Shown: piece after piece, positions 11,181 through 21,025 of the stretch
Numbering within the stretch: position 1 is the stretch's first letter
Layout: every line of letters starts with the position of its first letter
Assembly (NCBI GenBank): GCA_021234155.1
Contig: JAJEKV010000058.1
Span: 1,174,987 to 1,238,986, forward strand
Source of the DNA: Isoetes taiwanensis
Lineage: Eukaryota > Streptophyta > Lycopodiopsida > Isoetales > Isoetaceae
Direction: 5' to 3'
Length of the DNA: 64,000 nt
Translations under genes and position numbers: made by a program
The notes under the pieces: model-generated
Database searches by the model: none
The model's input: the letters and a program-made list of their open reading frames with translations, nothing else
What the model was told of the DNA's origin: nothing

Positions 11181-11193
11181 TTCTCCCCTCCTT
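11181..11193 (-). promoter_or_regulatory. Polypurine tract (plus-strand primer site)
   Basis: On the minus strand this reads AAGGAGGGGAGAA and abuts the LTR start TGTGACGTT. This position and composition are those of the primer for second-strand synthesis in LTR elements. Confidence 0.8.
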
Positions 11194-11793
11194 AGAAATA
11201 ATGCTGTCCTCAGCATTGGGGTTAGATACAGATATAATAAATGACATTCTGAAGGAAGGTAATTCCTTATTTTAGAAGGTAATATATTAAAGCTTTCAAG
11301 TTTACAACAGTTTTAAGCGAAAAGTACAATTCACATCCTTATCATAATTAAAAAGTGCAAGGACCAAAGTCCAAGATTAACAACAACAGAACATGTAGAT
11401 AACATAAAGCGAAGAAATCGGGTCATCAGCAACCCCCTAACATGGACAGTCACGCATCGCCAATCGGCCCCGCACATGGTAATATATCAGTTTATATAGA
11501 TAAAATAATTAGGTTGTGGTTGAAGGGTCCACCCCCTATAAAAAAAATGAAAGAAAATTTATCTAGAAGGAACCTATCATGCCTATGGTTCGCAGTTCAT
11601 TGTGGCGTAAGGAATGGTCAGGTTCCTATTATAGCCAAGATGAATGCGGCTATGAAGTACATGCTTTACAAGCAGTTACGGTCATGTCCACATTGACAAG
11701 ACACCACGTCCTAAGGAACACAAAGGTGATCCCATCATCGGTAATCCGTTGTTAATTACGATGCATCTACCCTCTCTACCGATTCTCTACGAA

Positions 11794-13100
11794 TCAAGTC
11801 TTCAAGCTTACCGAGCTGGGTTGATAGCATCGTTGATGGTGCGGCCTTGAGATTCGCGATGAAATCCGGGTAGTGCTTCTCAAGATCTGCTTTGCATCAC
11901 CCACGTAGCATCCTCCACCGGCAAGTGTTTCCACTTGACCAAGTATTGTAGCATTTGAGTCCTTCCGTCTGTTTATAAGCTCGATCAAGAAGAGCTTCGT
12001 ACTATCTCTAGCTGCTCCTCATCATTTCCGTGAGGGTTGGGGTTTCCAAAACCTCCTCTCGATCGTGGGTGTCTTTTTTAGAAGACTCACATGAAAAACC
12101 TTGTGGATCTTTAAGCCGGGTGGCAAGTCCAGCGATATGCTTGCTCCCCAATACGCTCAGTGATTTTGAACGGTCCAGCCCATCCGGGTGCCAACTTCTT
12201 GCGCTTACCAATTTTAAGCTTGGCTTGTTTTACCTTAATCTTAAGCCAAACCGATTCATCCACTGAAGACTCGTGGGGTCCTGTGGCTTATCTCGCTACA
12301 CTCTTTTGACGATTGCGTGCCTAGCAAGTAACCACGCACTTCCTCGACCAAAGCTTGCATCTCCGGAGGAGTTGTTGAGAAACCTCCACTTTCGACGGGG
12401 TTGTGCCATGTGTCGAGTAAGGCATTGATAACCATAATTTATCATGAAAGGAGACATTCGAAGACTCCTCTTTCATACCGTTATAGGGCAAACTCTACTA
12501 GATAAATATAGTCACCCATTGGGATTGCTTACTCCACACATAACTTCGTAGCATATCCTCTATGATACGGTTACGCCCGCTGTTTGACCATCCGTCCGAG
12601 GATGATAAGCTGTACTCATAGCAAGCTTGGTTTGTATGGTGGTGAAGAAATCTTTCCAAAATGCACTTACAAATTTGGGATCTCTCATAGATACAATGAC
12701 CCGTGGCATTCCGTGCAACCCGAAGATCTCTTTGCAAAAAGCGAGCAAAGTATCAAAGCAGCGGTCCCGTGGTACGACATGGCAAGAAATGAGCCATTTT
12801 GACAATTTGTCGAATTACGACCATTAACACATCATATCCACGAGAGTAATGCGGAAGGCCCACTATAAAAATCCATGGTTATCACTTCCCACTTAGCGTT
12901 GGGCACATCCAAAGGTTGCAATTCTCCTCGAGTCCTTAATTGTTCTCGCCTTTGGTCCGGCCGACATACCGACAATCGCTTAATGTACCGGCAATGTCCT
13001 TCTTCATCGAAGGCCAAAAAATAACTGGAGCGGATTTTAAAGTAGGTCTTCATAAATCCCGCATGTCCAAAAATATAGGGCTGTTATGTGTGTCATGGAG
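11794..13100 (-). pseudogene. Chromovirus integrase with C-terminal chromodomain, catalytically damaged
   Basis: The zinc-binding region and start of the catalytic core lie in 12832-13053 and include the first catalytic Asp in MDFYSGP (about 12857-12877). The second block reads LHGMPRVIVSMRDPKF where the family has an Asp in place of the Met after Ser. The third reads STAYHPRTDGQT followed by Ala rather than the catalytic Glu. The GPF/Y-type module KLAP.WAGPFKITERIG is at about 12150-12210. The chromodomain core YLVKWKHLPVEDATWV is at about 11896-11946; in chromoviruses this domain directs integration to modified chromatin. At least four frame changes are present. Loss of two of the three acidic residues predicts no integration activity, unless the bases are assembly errors. 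Confidence 0.85.
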
Positions 13101-13313
13101 GATTAACTTACGCACTCCGGAAGTCGAGGTACACACAACTTATCGTTGTGATATAACAGATTGCCCTCTTTCTTATATGAACGGAAAGCTTCGCGTTTAT
13201 CCGTATGCATGCCTCCTTACTCAAACTAGCCCATATTTCACGTAACCTGGGATCCGTAGCCAAGGTCTGTTTTATCTGCTTTCCCAAACTCACTTGTGAG
13301 TGTAGAAATTGCA

Positions 13314-14559
13314 TTACAATGGGTTCGGGTTACCGAGGGTGGCGTGACAATGCATCCGCAAACCACATTGTGCTTTCCAGCTTATACATGATCTCAAAAT
13401 CATATTCTTCAAGAAATTCCATCCATCTCCTCTCCGGCGGAGGTTGAGGTTCGGTTGGGTGGATAAATAACGGAGACTTTGGTGATCCGTGGTCCAACCG
13501 AATCTTCTACCAAGGAGGTAGTGTCTCCATATTCGCAATGCGCCAACAACAGCTAACAACTCCCCGATCATGGGTAGGATATCGCTGTTCGTCTCGCTTC
13601 ATCTTCTTTGAATCATAGGCGATAACCCTCCCTTCCTCGCATTAGAACCCCACCAAAGGCGATTTTATCGGCATCCGTGGGCCACTAGTTTATCCTTATC
13701 GATCGGGCAACGGAGAACGGGTGTTTGAGGTTAAGGCATCTTTAAGCTGCTGGAAACTTCCCTGAACCTTAGTCTTCCAGTGCTCCATCCAATCCTTTAC
13801 CTTCTCATGCTTGGTCAGATTTGTAAGAGGAACTGCAATCTTTGCAAAATCCTTTACAAATTTTCGGTAATATCCTGCTAGCCCCAAGAAACTTCGGACC
13901 TCGGAGACATTTTCTGGAATAGGCCATTCCCTTACGGCCTCTATTTTTCTTTGGATCTGTAGCAATTCCCTCAGAGAAATGATATGGCCCAAATAGTCAA
14001 CCTTTGGAGTGGCAAACTTGCACTTAGAGAACTTGGCAAAAAGCTGATGACGTCTTAACTTTTGTAGGGCCAATTTAAGATGTTTCTCATGCTCTTCTAG
14101 AGTCTTGCTGTAGATGAGAATGTCGTCAAAGAAAATGACAACAAAATCATCCAAGTATTGTCGGAAAACATCGCTCATTAACCGCATAAACGCTTGGGGC
14201 ATTAGTTAATCCGAAGGCATAACGGTAAACTCATAATGCCCATATCTAGTGCTAAAAGCAGATTTATGGATGTCCTCCTCTTTAATCCTTATCCGATGAT
14301 ATCCCCGAAATGGGTCAATCTTTGAAAAATATTTGGCCCCTTTGCAACGATCCATTAGATCATCCGCTCTCGCAAAGCATAGCGATTTTTGATGGTATGC
14401 TTGTTGAGTTGCTTTATAATCAATACACATTCTCAAGGAGCCGCCCTTTTTCTTTACAAAAGAATAGGGCGCCAAAGGGCTTAAACGCTTAGGTCGAATA
14501 AAACCTAGGTTTAGTAGCTCTTGAAGTTGCTTCTTAAGCTCGCCAACTCGGGGACTCAT
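13314..14559 (-). pseudogene. Chromovirus reverse transcriptase and RNase H, frame-broken
   Basis: 14206-14559 holds the finger and palm start: LGFIRPKRLSPLAPYSFVKK, the LRMCIDYKA block, and FSKIDPFRGYHRIRI with the first catalytic Asp. 13696-14202 holds the active-site box FFDDILIYS (about 14110-14140) and the connection LGHIISLRE...[15 protein letters not shown]. 13314-13571 holds RNase H with ELLAVVGALRIWRHYLLGR and TDHQSLRYLSTQPNLN. A short indel near 14203 splits the RT between two frames; the product would otherwise be close to normal length. The enzyme copies the element RNA inside its virus-like particle. Confidence 0.88.
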
Positions 14560-15405
14560 ACGACGGGGCCTTGCCGGGTAGGCTTAGTGCCCGCTCTAAA
14601 GCTATCTCACATTCTACCCCTCTAAAAGGAGGAAGCTGGATCTCGCCCGGGAAAAGATCGCCAAATTCATGGAGAATACCGGCAATCCCCCGTGGCAAGG
14701 TGTTGATTACTTGGTTTTGCTTAGCATCCGACTCAATGGAAGCAAGTCTAATAACGCAGGGAGCTTTTGCTTGCGTATAGCTTTCTAACCGTCCGAATGG
14801 ACATAGACTGCATGATAGGGTTGAATGGTTCACCTTTTATAGTTACGCTGGCTCCATTAGTCGCGTTGAAGGTAACTTCTCTCTTCTCGCTAGCCTATGT
14901 TGGCTTTTGCAGATGCCAAGAATTCCATTCCGACAATGAGGTCGTGATTTGCCAATATCCATTAACTCGGCACCCATAGCAACCGGTGCTGGCGGGTAAC
15001 CGTGATCTTAAGGTTGATGCGACGGCGACCATGAGTATGTCTAACCTTACCACTGGCTAAAGTGACAGGCCTCGGTCGTGACCTTAGGGTTTCCAGTTGT
15101 AGGACCTGGGCCATTCTAGGAGAAGCAAAATTATGTGTACTCCCCGTATCCATAAGAATTACAAAAGGCTTACTGTCTACTTGGCCTATGGTGGAAATGA
15201 CAGCAGGCTGACTTTCAGCATTGCCGGTTATAGTCGCAAGGATATGAGACGCGACCGTGAATGTACTTCGGGGCCGCGCCCTCGCCGGCAGGTAATGTTG
15301 ACTCAATATCGCCCCAGCCCGAGTCGGCCATGGCCATTTTAGGCGTCTCGGGTAACATATGGGCAATTCTGCATGAAGTGTCCAGGCCTCATACACCTGT
15401 AACAT
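14534..15405 (-). pseudogene. Chromovirus aspartic protease region
   Basis: The retropepsin active-site motif DTGSTHNF is at about 15128-15151, within VDSKPFVILMDTGSTHNF. The frame continues to 14962 with VTLASGKV and later blocks, then shifts into 14534-14833, which contains FPGEIQLPPFRGVECEIALE, the usual linker between protease and RT. The protease matures Gag-Pol. The Asp-Thr-Gly triad is intact. Confidence 0.82.
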
Positions 15406-16498
15406 GCCTTATCCCGTCGCAGCTGTTCTCTGCCTCTTTAGGAATGGACTGTAAGAGGTTTCGAACTTCCTTACCAGCATTGTTCTGCTTATCTGGCGTG
15501 CTAAAAGCGACTTTCTTCTCCTGGCGACCGTAAGAGTTCTGCTGAGAGGGCCCCGGACTTGGAGAGCGGGGTTTGTAAGGTGTGGATGGCCGTGGCTGCG
15601 AGTAAGGAGCAGGACGCGGATACTGGTTCCTTGGTATGTCCTCCTCGAGGCTCAATGCTTTAGCCTCGGCCGCGAATCGATTTCGGTCGATGGCCTTAAC
15701 CATCCGCTTGATCGATGGTGCCAAACCCTCAATATAGCCCTCCCACCGCCTTTTCTCATTCATACCAGGTACATACGGTCTCAAAGCATAAACTCATCCG
15801 TAAGCCTCAGACGGACATACTCTTCTCGCTCCAACCTCAAAGTCCGGATCTGTTGGCATTTATGTGCACCTGGGGCACATAATGCGATTTGAAGGCCTTG
15901 GCAAACTTTCTCAAGTTGCATCTACTCCTGCCCGGATGTTTGGCTCGGCATAGCCCTTCCACCAAATACGGCAGCTCGGTAAGGTTTGTGGTGGCAACCT
16001 TTCACGTATCCTTCTCTCGTCATGCCATAGGACCTGCCGAAACTCCTTCATTTCGTCCAGCCGAGATTCCGCATTCAAGCCGCCTCTAGATTTCCCATCA
16101 AAACTGCCAATTTCCTATTCTTCCATATACTAGCTATGGTCAGATCAACTGCCTTCGCGGTACTCCTTATCTCGGCGCTTTGCATGGCCACCGGATGATG
16201 CGGATGATTCGGATGACACCGTGGCGGACTTTGAGGAGGTGGCACTATCTCTAGAGGAGCTCCCGGGCGTTTAGAGTGGGACCTCTTTTACACGGGTGCG
16301 ACCGGGTTCGTGGTGGGGGCGGGCTGCCGTGGACTAGGGCGCAACGGAGGTAACTCCGGTGCATCCTGTTGTACATGCCGTGGTGGGTTAGCATGCAAGG
16401 CGTAGGCCCAATAATTCGCCTAACCGCCTTTTTTCATCAAAGATCAATTCTTGTTCGGTGTTAATCGACTTGTATTTGAGGGTGTCCGCCAGTGGCAT
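15360..16498 (-). pseudogene. Chromovirus gag with CCHC knuckle, frame-broken
   Basis: A plausible start is the ATG at 16498 (MPLADTLKYKSINTEQEL...), which runs into a frame break after about 40 codons. The best preserved part, 15389-15784, has the capsid C-terminal segment (RRWEGYIEGLAPSIKRMVKA) and a Pro/Ser/Gln-rich linker. One base out of frame at 15363-15404 is a complete nucleocapsid knuckle, CYRCMRPGHFMQNC (C-x2-C-x4-H-x4-C). Gag forms the particle and packages RNA. The middle of the gene, about 15790-16400, is scattered over several frames. Confidence 0.75.
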
Positions 16499-16776
16499 TA
16501 AATGCAACCGCCTATATTAAACATACAATGATATAAGAAAGAGTACGATAACAGTAAGTGTTATAACAAAGTCATTTTGGGTAGTATCGAGAAACACAAA
16601 GTGAACACGAAAAAGGACGGAAGATTCAAATTACAAGCGAACTAACGGTTACATTAAAGAAGTTCATATGGAACACAGTTATAAACTTATAGTTATATAA
16701 TACATAAAGGGGCCTGATACAGGCCATTTCCTAGTCATAGTGAAGCATAGGAACACACAAAACTGGAAAATGCGGC

Positions 16777-17187
16777 TTAAGGGTTTGCGTAGGGATACAT
16801 GACGGCATAGCGCACACTCTCACGCACAGCTCTGACGAGCTTGTAACGTGCCCAAGCCTGGATAATAACGGGTTGATAATCCCAAGTGGGGCTAATAATC
16901 AGAAGGTTGAAGAGCCTTCGCAGTGCGTAGAAGATTTGCCAGAGATGATCATTAGCATCCTCAAAAGCTTGATGTGGGGTCATATTCCAATAATCCCAAG
17001 TGCGGGAAAGGGTCCATTTCAAATCATCGTAAGCACGTTCTCGAAGGAGAGTAACTATTTCCATCCCCTTGTCAGGATCATAAGGTTGTTCCGGCACCCT
17101 AAGCTCCGCTATCTCATCGTCAACTTCCCGTTCAGGATACTCGTTGTATCGTTCCCCATAGTCCCGTTTCGGGAGGTCCCCTGCTCA
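16777..17187 (-). CDS. Chromovirus extra ORF C, unknown function
   Basis: An in-frame TGA lies just before 17187; the frame then stays open for about 137 codons to 16777. The N-terminal third is acidic and Pro/Tyr-rich (DYGERYNEYPEREVDDEIAE), and the rest is Trp/Tyr/Arg-rich and probably helical (DANDHLWQIFYALRRLFNLL). I recognise no domain. It lies between ORF B and gag, on the same strand as the rest of the element, and no Met sits near its start, so it may be reached by splicing or be a remnant of a longer protein. Confidence 0.4.
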
Positions 17188-17867
17188 TCTCCCGTTATCC
17201 GAATGTTATCCTATCTTCGTGATTCTCGCCAGTGTTTCTTCCAAGACGGCGGTGAGTAATTATATATAGATTGAACAATTTTGCTATACCCTAGATTCCA
17301 GTAGTAAGACATCATGAAAGAGAACGATTTGAATTGTATTCATTAATACAATAGACACAAATCATAAGAGAATAGCATTATATATTGTATAATGGCTCAA
17401 AACAAAAAATATACTAATTCCAAGAAAATACATATGGTGGAGTTGCCCAAAGGCTATACTCATTTAATGGATCTTAGGAAAGGACTAAGAGCTAGGCCCC
17501 CGCCTTGATCCATTTTAGTAGGGATGGTGGCTCACCGGGCGGCAAGTAGCGACACCGGGCTAATGGTGAGTCGCGGCAAACAAGCAACCGCGGGAGGAAA
17601 AGCAAGAGCTAATGGTGCTGCTACGAGCATTTTCATGCTCATCCAAGCCGCAATGTCTTGGCTTAACGCAAAGTGCCAAGTCGCGACTCACAAGTACGGC
17701 AGAATGGAGATTTGCAGGGAGCTTGCGGTGTCCCGCCGTAACTGACAAAGCCTTCAGTGCCCAAAAAGATGCCTCAGCCTCAGGAGCGAGAGCTCGAACA
17801 AAGAATAACACCTGGCCTTGACGAAAAGCTGAGAGGAAGAACCGCGTAAGATGGTTCTTAAAAGCTA

Positions 17868-18882
17868 CTACGTCGGGGATCTCTCGCTAGTCGCTATCTC
17901 CCTTTCAAGATTGAGATGTACCTGCTCCGCATAGGCCTCTTCCTTATCTTCTTTCAGATGGTCTTGATTATCGCACAACTCTTCTCCCTGTTCATCCTCC
18001 TCCATTGGTATGGCCACCTCGTTAATATTAGGGACATGAGGTCCCATAGCAGCAAAAGCATCCTCAGGTGGCGGAGAAGGGGGATCTTGGAGCATCAATT
18101 GCCTTAGCTGTAACAAGGTCTCAACAGGTGCAAGGTCTTCTGGGTGAAACCTAAGTAGTCGTTGGACTTCCGCAGGATAATCAGGAAGGGAGAAGTCAAG
18201 GAAGTCATCCTGACAATACTCAGCGAGCTCGTACAGGATGAGGTCCTTGGTCATGTGTGGAAGGTTAGCGATGACGTGATATGCCCACATGATATCATCG
18301 AGGAGGAGATACTCTCGACCATTGTGCATGATTGGGGGAAGGGCATCCAACCCCGCAAGCTTGGGCATCGCGCCTCGCATAACGGGCGGTTCGGTGGCTG
18401 AGCCGCTTCCATCGAACAAAATCAGATAGCTGATGCGCTCATCCTCCTCTGGATCATCAGCAATAGGTAACTTCCCTTTTTCCAATGGAGTGTAATCGAA
18501 CTCCACATATTGGTCCATAAGAATGGCCAATGCAAAGCGGACCTCAAAATAGGTCTGCTGTCGTCCAAACTGGAGGATAGGAGCATCTTTAGCACGGCCA
18601 TTTGAATACCCTAAGTGTATCCTCAAGATGTTTGTCATCCCCAAGCATCCGCATAAGTACGGATCTGTGGAGGTAAAGCCGAGGGAGGATCGCCATACGG
18701 AGTGCAATCGGGGCACCATCTCTTGAATGTAAACCGCAAGAAATCGGCATAGTCGGGATGGGTCTCCATATTGGCGATAAGATCCACCTCTTGTAACAAA
18801 TAAGGATGGAGCTGCTCAAAGGGGACATCGATCCCATCGCCTCTCCATCGTGGTACCATTGCTGACGCTGGGTATGGTCCAT
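17868..18882 (-). CDS. Chromovirus extra ORF B, unknown function (one frameshift)
   Basis: A start at 18882 (MDHTQRQQWYHDGEAMG) or 18859 leads, through one frame change near 18640-18720, into a 283-codon open frame ending at 17868. The product is acidic, with LPIADDPEEDERISYLILFD in the middle, REYLLLDDIMWAYHVIANLP after it and a Pro/Glu-rich C-terminus. No transmembrane span, zinc motif or protease motif is visible, so it is neither an obvious envelope nor a gag. It is more intact than the pol region beside it. Confidence 0.45.
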
Positions 18883-19277
18883 AGCAGTACTAGGAGGAGG
18901 AGGAGGAAGATAGGAAAAGGGAAGAGCTTATCACAAGATTGGGAACCCTAAAAGGAAAGGGGTACGTTTAAAGAAAAAGTGTTCCCTTTTTTTTTTTAAA
19001 AAAAAAAAGAATATTCCCTGAAGTGAAATAATTTATTATTATTTCGGTTATTGGAAAAAAAATGGTGTTTTGTTGTTTTTTTTTTTTTTTTCGATTTGAA
19101 AGTTTGCATGTATAGACAGCATGCAAATGCAGTAATAGAATATGATGTTAAGATAACACTTTATATTAATTAAAACAGGATGTACAAAAAGATACAACAC
19201 ATATTACAAAATTGAGGACAATTAAGGCCTCTCCCCACGAATCCTACGCGCCAAGGCCAAATCCTTGGGCATGATGG

Positions 19278-20450
19278 TCACACGCTTTTAGCATGTATAG
19301 CACGTAGGTTCGCCGCCAAGAAGCGCAACCAGATAATCCTCACCAGCCTCTGTAGGGCCAAGATGGCATGCGTCCGAACCGAGGTCGGGCTTAAACTCCC
19401 CGCTGATTTCCCAACAAGACGGAACGGCAACTTCCTAAGGAGAAGTTCCGGCAGACTTCGATACTTCTTATGGATTTCAAGCAGGCCACCGGCCCCGTGT
19501 CTAAACCGGTGGGGCTTCCTGGCGAAGAGGGGAACAAGAGGAAGTCTCTTCCCTCCTGTGGCGGATGTCCGCTCGCTCAACTAAGGTGTCCCTTCGGTGT
19601 CCCCTCTCTTCGCAACCCCACCCATCGCCTCGAGCCGGGTCTTGTATTGTGACCCCAGGCGAAGTTGGGCTGGTGGTCTTTCTTTCCGCCAGAAAACGGT
19701 TAGGGGGCTCCCTAACCCGAGTATCCGTCTCGGCTACTAGTATCCGAGCTGCTTGCTGCTCAGCGTGCTGCTCCCTTAACAAGCGTACGGCCGTCCGTCG
19801 TCGGATCTCTGCAAGATATCGGTCCGGTCGGGCCGCCATGTCAAGTTCCACATCCATCAGTTCTTCCTCAGGAAACGAGGGGTTAACATCTTCCCAGATA
19901 AAGAACTGGGCATCCTCATCGTAGTAGTATGGGGGTATTACAAAACTGTGGCCCCTGCTTATGGCTCTACCCCGTCCCAAATACTGATACTCATGACCCC
20001 TTGTAGCCGGGTCTGCACGAGCTGCCTCCCTAAGATCTTCCTCGTGGGCCATGGCCATTGTGTTTGGCTACTCTCGAGCCTCGGCCCGGCAGAAAGATCT
20101 GGGGCCATATCCGCAGGGTAGTATTTAACTAAGGTTAGGGTTTGGTCCTCCTGCTCCACCAAGGTATAAGTCATCCCTTCAGCGTTGAGCTTTAGCAAGA
20201 ACCGTTCTGTCAAATGGAAAACCGGGTATGGTATCCGATCCCCCTCCATGAATCGTAACACTAGTTGATCTAGGAGGAGTTCAGTCTTCTCTGGCCCTTC
20301 TTCTGTATCTCCGATGTAGTCCCCAAGCAAAACGTAAGAGCCGGACAACATCGCGGCTTGAGAAGCTCTTAGTGCCCTTGGTTCTCGCCATCTCTTTTTC
20401 AATGTAGCGGGCAGCGCCGCGGGAGATCGAAGTCGCACTAGGGCGCCCAA
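19278..20450 (-). CDS. Chromovirus extra ORF A, unknown function (frameshifted)
   Basis: Open frames 20450-19959 and 20058-19501 overlap by about 100 bases and can be joined by one frame change near 20060; a third piece (19580-19278) continues. The first part is hydrophobic-acidic (SGSYVLLGDYIGDTEEGPEK, ERFLLKLNAEGMTYTLVEQE). The second is Arg/Glu-rich and probably helical (RRRTAVRLLREQHAEQQAAR). No domain is recognised. It is the first ORF after the primer-binding site, about 560 bases downstream of it. Confidence 0.42.
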
Positions 20451-21012
20451 AAAGGGTTGGTCAAACCGGTACCGACAAATCGGCGGCTATGGCGCTTTGG
20501 CGGTCGGGTGAGGAGGCGGAACCCTAAAAAGGAGTAGGTGAGCCAAAACCCTAAAAACGTCCGTGGTTAAATTTCGCCTCGTTAATTAATTTTTTTTTTT
20601 TTTTTTTTTTTAAATGGTCAACGCCGGGTCAAACCGGTGGACTTGGGTATTTTGGCCCTTAAAATCGCAAAATAAACCCTTATTTACCCAAGTGCGCCTA
20701 TTTTAATTTTCGGCCCCTCTGATCACCACTTCTCGCTCACCTGGCAGTGTCCTAGACTAATTCAAGGGTCCCCGACGCAATGAAACAAAACTTTTCCGAT
20801 TCCGAGCTGCCTGAGGAAAGTTATGGCACTTTCCAACTTGAGTCATCTAGTCGCCCTAAACTTCCTAAAGACTTACAATTTACTATATCAACCTAGCACA
20901 AAACCAAACATCAAAGAGCTAAACAATCACACTCGCTTTAACTCCCTCCTAACTACCGAACTAACGAGTTAGGGCTTGGTCAGTGCTATGATTTCGAGTA
21001 ACCGAAATCACG

Positions 21013-21024
21013 GCTCTGATACCA
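21013..21024 (-). promoter_or_regulatory. Primer-binding site, initiator Met-tRNA type
   Basis: The minus strand reads TGGTATCAGAGC one base inside the LTR. This is the standard plant retrotransposon site complementary to the 3' end of initiator methionine tRNA. Confidence 0.88.
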
Positions 21025-21025
21025 C

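Noticed and set aside
17868-18719. Envelope-like protein of the chromovirus
   Set aside because: No signal peptide, transmembrane span or glycoprotein-type cysteine pattern is visible, and it precedes gag rather than following pol.
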